A stretch of DNA of 64,000 nucleotides from Microbulbifer celer. GTDB lineage: Bacteria > Pseudomonadota > Gammaproteobacteria > Pseudomonadales > Cellvibrionaceae. Made by a program: the position numbers and the translations under genes. Under the pieces are notes generated by a model, which did not search any database, was not told where the DNA came from, and was given only the letters and a program-made list of their open reading frames with translations. Of the stretch, positions 60,639-64,000 are shown one piece after another. How positions within the stretch are numbered: the stretch's first letter is position 1; each line of letters begins with the position of its first letter. Location: the NCBI RefSeq assembly GCF_020991125.1, contig NZ_CP087715.1:3134501-3198500 (forward strand), in the 5' to 3' direction.

Positions 60639-62594
60639 ATGAAGCGCCCCAACCTTTGTCACCAAAACATTTCCCGCAGAACATTTGTGACCGGTGCAGC
60701 TGCCGGCGCGGCACTCGCGGGGATTTCCGGCGGGGCCGGTGCCCGTGAGCGGCAATCGGTATTGAACGGCGAGGCCGTGCACACCCTGCGTGGGAACCGC
60801 TTTGATCTGAATATCGGTTACACGCCGGTGAACTTTACCGGTCGCGACCGCACCGCAGTGACCGTCAACGGCGGGCTGCCCGGGCCGATTCTGCGCTGGA
60901 AAGAAGGGGAAACCGTTACCCTGAATGTGGCCAACCACCTGGCCCACGACAGCTCCATACACTGGCACGGCATTATCCTGCCATCGGATATGGACGGCGT
61001 ACCGGGGCTCAGCTTTGCTGGCATCCAACCGGGGGGCAGCTACCGCTACCAGTTCGAGCTCAATCAGAGCGGCACCTACTGGTACCACAGTCACTCGGAT
61101 TTCCAGGAGCAACAGGGGCTCTACGGTGCCATCGTTATCGACCCGGCAGAGCCGGACCCGGTGGCGTACGACCGGGATTACGTGGTGCTGCTGTCCGACT
61201 GGAGTGACGAGTCGCCCCATGACATCTACGCCAACCTCAAGGCCGAGGGGCACTTCTACAATCGGCGGCGGCGCACCGCCGGCGACCTGTGGGATGAGAT
61301 CCGCGCAAAGGGCGTGGCACAGACCTGGCGCGACCGCAAAATGTGGAATGAAATGCGCATGTCCGATCGCGATATTTCCGATGTCACCGGGTACACCTAC
61401 ACCTTCCTGATGAATGGCCAGACGCCGGACGCCAACTGGACGGCGCTATTCCAACGCGGAGAAAAAGTCCGCCTGCGCTTTATCAACGCCTCCGCCATGT
61501 CCATCTTCGATCTCCGTATTCCTGGATTGAAAATGACCGTGGTCGCCAGCGATGGACAGAATATCGAGCCGGTCAGCGTCGACGAGTTCCGTATCGGCGT
61601 GGCGGAAACCTACGATGTCATCGTCGAGCCGGACGGGGACAGTGCCTATACCCTGTTTGCCCAGACCATCGATCGCAGCGGTTTCGCTCGCGGTACCCTG
61701 ACCCCGGATCCCGCCCTGCAGGCAGCGGTTCCCGCCATGGACTATGCACCGGTACTGACCCATCGAGATATGGGCATGGGACACGGCGCCCATGGGGATG
61801 GCGGCAGCCACAAAATGGACGGCATGGATAGCGCTGGCAGCACAGATGGAAGGAAGGATCATAGCCGGCATGCGGGCCACAACATGGAACCCATGGGCGG
61901 CATGGATGAGACGGACCACTCCCAGCATAGCGGTATGACCGATAGTGCCCTGCACAACCGCGCATCCGAGCAATACAGCCTCCACGGTGGCCGCCCCGGG
62001 CTTGGCGGCATGCAAGGGGTCTGGTTTACCGATGCACTCGGGCGCGCCGGGCACGGCAGCAACAGCTCTATCGTGCACCTGCCGAGCGAGTTCGGATACG
62101 GTGTGGACATGCGCTCATCAATGCCGGGCGACGGACTGCACGATCCCGGCATCGGGCTGCGCGATCACGCCAACCGCTACGGACGCCGCGTGCTCACCTA
62201 TGCAGATATCCGCAACCTCACCCCCACCCGCGATCAGCGCGAGCCCAGCCGAGAGCTGCAACTGCACCTCACCGGCAATATGGAGCGCTATATGTGGTCC
62301 ATGGACGGCATCAAGTTCGACGATGCGCAGCCGCTGATGCTGAAATTCGGCGAACGCATCCGAATCACCCTGGTGAACGACACCATGATGACGCACCCGA
62401 TCCACCTGCACGGCATGTGGAGCGAACTGGAAACCGGCGATGGGGATTTTATCCCGCGCAAGCATACGGTCATTGTGCAGCCGGGTTCCAAAATTAGTTA
62501 TCTGGTTACCGCTGACGCTTACGGCCGCTGGGCCTATCACTGTCACCTGCTGTATCACATGCCGGGTATGTTCAGGGAGGTGCGGGTCGTATGA
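60639..62594 (+). CDS. copA: Copper resistance multicopper oxidase CopA
   Basis: A 651-residue periplasmic multicopper oxidase (PcoA/CopA type), which probably oxidises Cu(I). A twin-arginine signal (SRRTFVTG at residues 12-19) sends it through the Tat route after folding. The copper ligands are visible as HWHG, YWYHSHSDFQ, HPIHLHG and the C-terminal YHCHLLYHMPGM. A Met/His-rich insertion at about residues 376-440 (MGMGHGAHGDGG, HAGHNMEPMGGMDE) is typical for copper loading. It overlaps copB by four bases (ATGA), forming an operon. ATG 60639 has AGGAA eight bases upstream. Confidence 0.96.
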   Translation: MKRPNLCHQNISRRTFVTGAAAGAALAGISGGAGARERQSVLNGEAVHTLRGNRFDLNIGYTPVNFTGRDRTAVTVNGGLPGPILRWKEGETVTLNVANHLAHDSSIHWHGIILPSDMDGVPGLSFAGIQPGGSYRYQFELNQSGTYWYHSHSDFQEQQGLYGAIVIDPAEPDPVAYDRDYVVLLSDWSDESPHDIYANLKAEGHFYNRRRRTAGDLWDEIRAKGVAQTWRDRKMWNEMRMSDRDISDVTGYTYTFLMNGQTPDANWTALFQRGEKVRLRFINASAMSIFDLRIPGLKMTVVASDGQNIEPVSVDEFRIGVAETYDVIVEPDGDSAYTLFAQTIDRSGFARGTLTPDPALQAAVPAMDYAPVLTHRDMGMGHGAHGDGGSHKMDGMDSAGSTDGRKDHSRHAGHNMEPMGGMDETDHSQHSGMTDSALHNRASEQYSLHGGRPGLGGMQGVWFTDALGRAGHGSNSSIVHLPSEFGYGVDMRSSMPGDGLHDPGIGLRDHANRYGRRVLTYADIRNLTPTRDQREPSRELQLHLTGNMERYMWSMDGIKFDDAQPLMLKFGERIRITLVNDTMMTHPIHLHGMWSELETGDGDFIPRKHTVIVQPGSKISYLVTADAYGRWAYHCHLLYHMPGMFREVRVV

Positions 62595-63406
62595 AAGCGT
62601 TGATTCACTGGCAAATGGTGCTTCTGGGCACTGCCCTGCAGGCACAGGCTGCCGTCGCACAACAGGCCACAGTATCGGGTCACCACCATCACGGCCAGGC
62701 CGGTACCGCCGCAACCTACGCACCGCCCGCTTCGCCCAACCTGCGACACGCAGCGGACGCGCCAGATCATGTGATGGACCACCAGGTACTGTTCAGCAAA
62801 GTAACCATCGACCAGCTGGAGCGACGCCAGCACAACAGCGGTGCCCTGGAAGGTAGCGCGTGGTTCGGCGGCGACAGGGACCGGGTGTGGTTAAAAACGG
62901 AAGTGGAACAGGAAGAAGGCGAAACCGAAAAAGCGGAATTACAAGCGCTCTATAGTCGAGCAATCAGTCCGTACTGGAACCTGCAGGCAGGCGTGCGCCA
63001 CGACTTCGAACGGGAGAGTGACAGCCGCAACTGGGGCATCATTGCCCTCAATGGCCTTGCGCCCTACTTTTTCGAAGTGGACTCGTCCCTGTTTGTGGGA
63101 GAGAACGGCGATAGCGCCCTGCGCGTGGAAGCGGAGTACGAGCTGCTACTGACCCAGCGATGGATCCTGACCCCGGAAATGGAAGTGAACTTTTACGGAC
63201 AGAATCACCGCAACAGCACAACCGGCTCGGGCCTTTCCGACCTGGAAGCGGGGTTGCGGCTGCGCTATGAATTCACGCCCAAATTTGCACCGTATCTTGG
63301 TGTGCACTACGAGAAAAAGTTTGGCAACGCGGCGGATTTTGCACGTGAAGAGGGAGATTCTCCCAGCGAGACCACCTGGGTGATCGGACTCCGCACCTGG
63401 TTTTAA
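62591..63406 (+). CDS. copB: Copper resistance protein CopB
   Basis: A 271-residue outer-membrane beta-barrel protein of the CopB/PcoB family. The signal peptide ends AAVA, followed by a His-rich stretch (SGHHHHGQ), then the family core DHVMDHQVLFSKVTIDQLE, NLQAGVRHDFERESDSRNWG and ALRVEAEYELLLTQRWIL, with a C-terminal aromatic residue. It works with CopA, probably binding or releasing copper at the outer membrane. Its start overlaps the copA stop, so the two are coupled. Confidence 0.93.
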   Translation: MKALIHWQMVLLGTALQAQAAVAQQATVSGHHHHGQAGTAATYAPPASPNLRHAADAPDHVMDHQVLFSKVTIDQLERRQHNSGALEGSAWFGGDRDRVWLKTEVEQEEGETEKAELQALYSRAISPYWNLQAGVRHDFERESDSRNWGIIALNGLAPYFFEVDSSLFVGENGDSALRVEAEYELLLTQRWILTPEMEVNFYGQNHRNSTTGSGLSDLEAGLRLRYEFTPKFAPYLGVHYEKKFGNAADFAREEGDSPSETTWVIGLRTWF

Positions 63407-63473
63407 AATCAGGGCTTTCAAAGGAAACCGGGGCCTGAGCAAAAGAAAGCGCAGCGCCCCGACAATTTGCGAC

Positions 63474-63833
63474 TCATCCGACGACGAGTACACCGCGATA
63501 CATCTGCATCTGACAGGTAAACGGATATTCGCCCTTTTCCAGTGCGGGTAAACGCAGGTCGGTCACGGCATCTACCGTCAATTGCTGACTGATATCCAGA
63601 TCCGCAAATACCACATACTCGGCGCAGGGGCTCGGGTCCTCGCGCCGAAAATGCAGGGTGATCGCCTGCCCCGCCGGCACCTCGATACGGTCCGGTTCAT
63701 AGACACCGTCCCGCACCAGAATCTCCAGGGAGTCCGAATAGTGTTCGCCTTTGCTGCGTCGCCCCGCCAGCCAGAACCACCAAACGATGGCAACAATCAA
63801 AACCAGCCCTGCAATATTGATCAGAAGACTCAT
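63474..63833 (-). CDS. Membrane-anchored cupredoxin-like protein
   Basis: A 119-residue protein with one N-terminal membrane span (about residues 3-23) and a periplasmic cupredoxin-like beta-sandwich: VYEPDRIEVPAGQAITLHFRREDPSPCAEYVVF and EKGEYPFTCQMQMYRGVLVV, given here in parts. The cysteine of the final FTCQMQM stretch and the nearby methionines could form a copper site. Its ATG at 63833 overlaps the stop of the copper P-type ATPase gene (TGATG), so it is co-translated and probably helps move copper in the periplasm. A GTG one codon earlier is also open. Confidence 0.8.
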   Translation of the reverse strand: MSLLINIAGLVLIVAIVWWFWLAGRRSKGEHYSDSLEILVRDGVYEPDRIEVPAGQAITLHFRREDPSPCAEYVVFADLDISQQLTVDAVTDLRLPALEKGEYPFTCQMQMYRGVLVVG

Positions 63834-64000
63834 CACGACTGCCCCTCCCCGATTTTTTTCGGCTGAAAGAAACGCAACCGGTTGGCATTACTCACCACCG
63901 TCACCGAGGAAAATGCCATCGCCGCACCGGCGATTACCGGACTCAACAGGGCGCCGGTAAACGGATACAGCACACCCGCGGCAATGGGAATACCCAGAGT
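63833..64000 (-). CDS. Copper-translocating P-type ATPase, C-terminal end (partial)
   Basis: The minus strand is open from the window edge to a TGA at 63833-63835, giving 55 residues. They read [20 protein letters not shown] followed by [21 protein letters not shown], the last two membrane spans typical of CopA-type (P1B) copper ATPases, with the methionine/serine pair in the final span. The rest of the gene lies beyond the window. It is coupled to the cupredoxin gene by TGATG and fits the copper-resistance cluster. Confidence 0.88.
   Translation of the reverse strand, partial: TLGIPIAAGVLYPFTGALLSPVIAGAAMAFSSVTVVSNANRLRFFQPKKIGEGQS

Overview
The window looks like a chromosomal segment of a marine, polysaccharide-degrading gammaproteobacterium of the Cellvibrionales/Microbulbifer type. 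The reasons are three secreted GH16 beta-glucanases and a GH3 enzyme, serine/glycine linkers of the kind seen in Saccharophagus, Teredinibacter and Microbulbifer, abundant TonB-dependent receptors, and moderately high GC. The genus is inference. I saw no rRNA, tRNA, CRISPR array, phage or IS transposase.

Layout. 1-2717: the end of a membrane-bound AraC-type regulator, then a lipase-chaperone (LifO) homologue divergent from a PETase-like polyester hydrolase. 2815-26215: a beta-1,3-glucan (laminarin-type) utilisation locus, all on the minus strand. It holds GH16, GH16, GH3 and GH16 enzymes, a di-haem oxidoreductase carrying glucan-binding modules, a sapC/cupin-like/flavin halogenase/DUF6445 operon, a 1000-residue TonB-dependent receptor, and an ABC sugar importer whose binding protein is fused to its permease. 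Four of its transcription units share a palindromic operator-like element about 80-155 bases upstream of their start codons, so they probably form one regulon.

26501-42103: five co-directional genes that look like a dedicated export machine and its cargo. They are a TolC-like lipoprotein, a HlyD-like adaptor, a second adaptor with a cytosolic GAF-like domain, an M50 intramembrane protease fused to an adaptor domain, and a 3129-residue surface protein. The cargo has an N-terminal LEPR-XLL-like motif, a DUF4347 domain with a caspase-like His/Cys pair, and many DUF11 repeats. No exporter ATPase or RND pump is present. This is my best candidate for an undescribed system.

42256-46440: a coniferyl-aldehyde-type dehydrogenase, a 112-base palindromic element and a second TonB-dependent receptor. 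46591-53589: cobalamin acquisition (cobO, btuB behind a clear cobalamin riboswitch, btuDCF), led by radA. 53631-59588: a CzcCBA-type heavy-metal efflux operon and a His/Cys-rich small exported protein. 59771-64000: an Sfp-type phosphopantetheinyl transferase, copper resistance copA/copB, a membrane-anchored cupredoxin, and the C-terminal end of a copper P-type ATPase cut by the window edge.

Functionally, the glucan locus would cut beta-1,3-glucan outside and on the surface of the cell, import oligosaccharides through the TonB receptor, trim them with the GH3 lipoprotein and take the products in through the ABC importer. The B12 and metal/copper genes are independent housekeeping or resistance modules. 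Start codons were chosen by ribosome-binding site and signal peptide. Several differ from the longest open frame, and these are stated in each entry.
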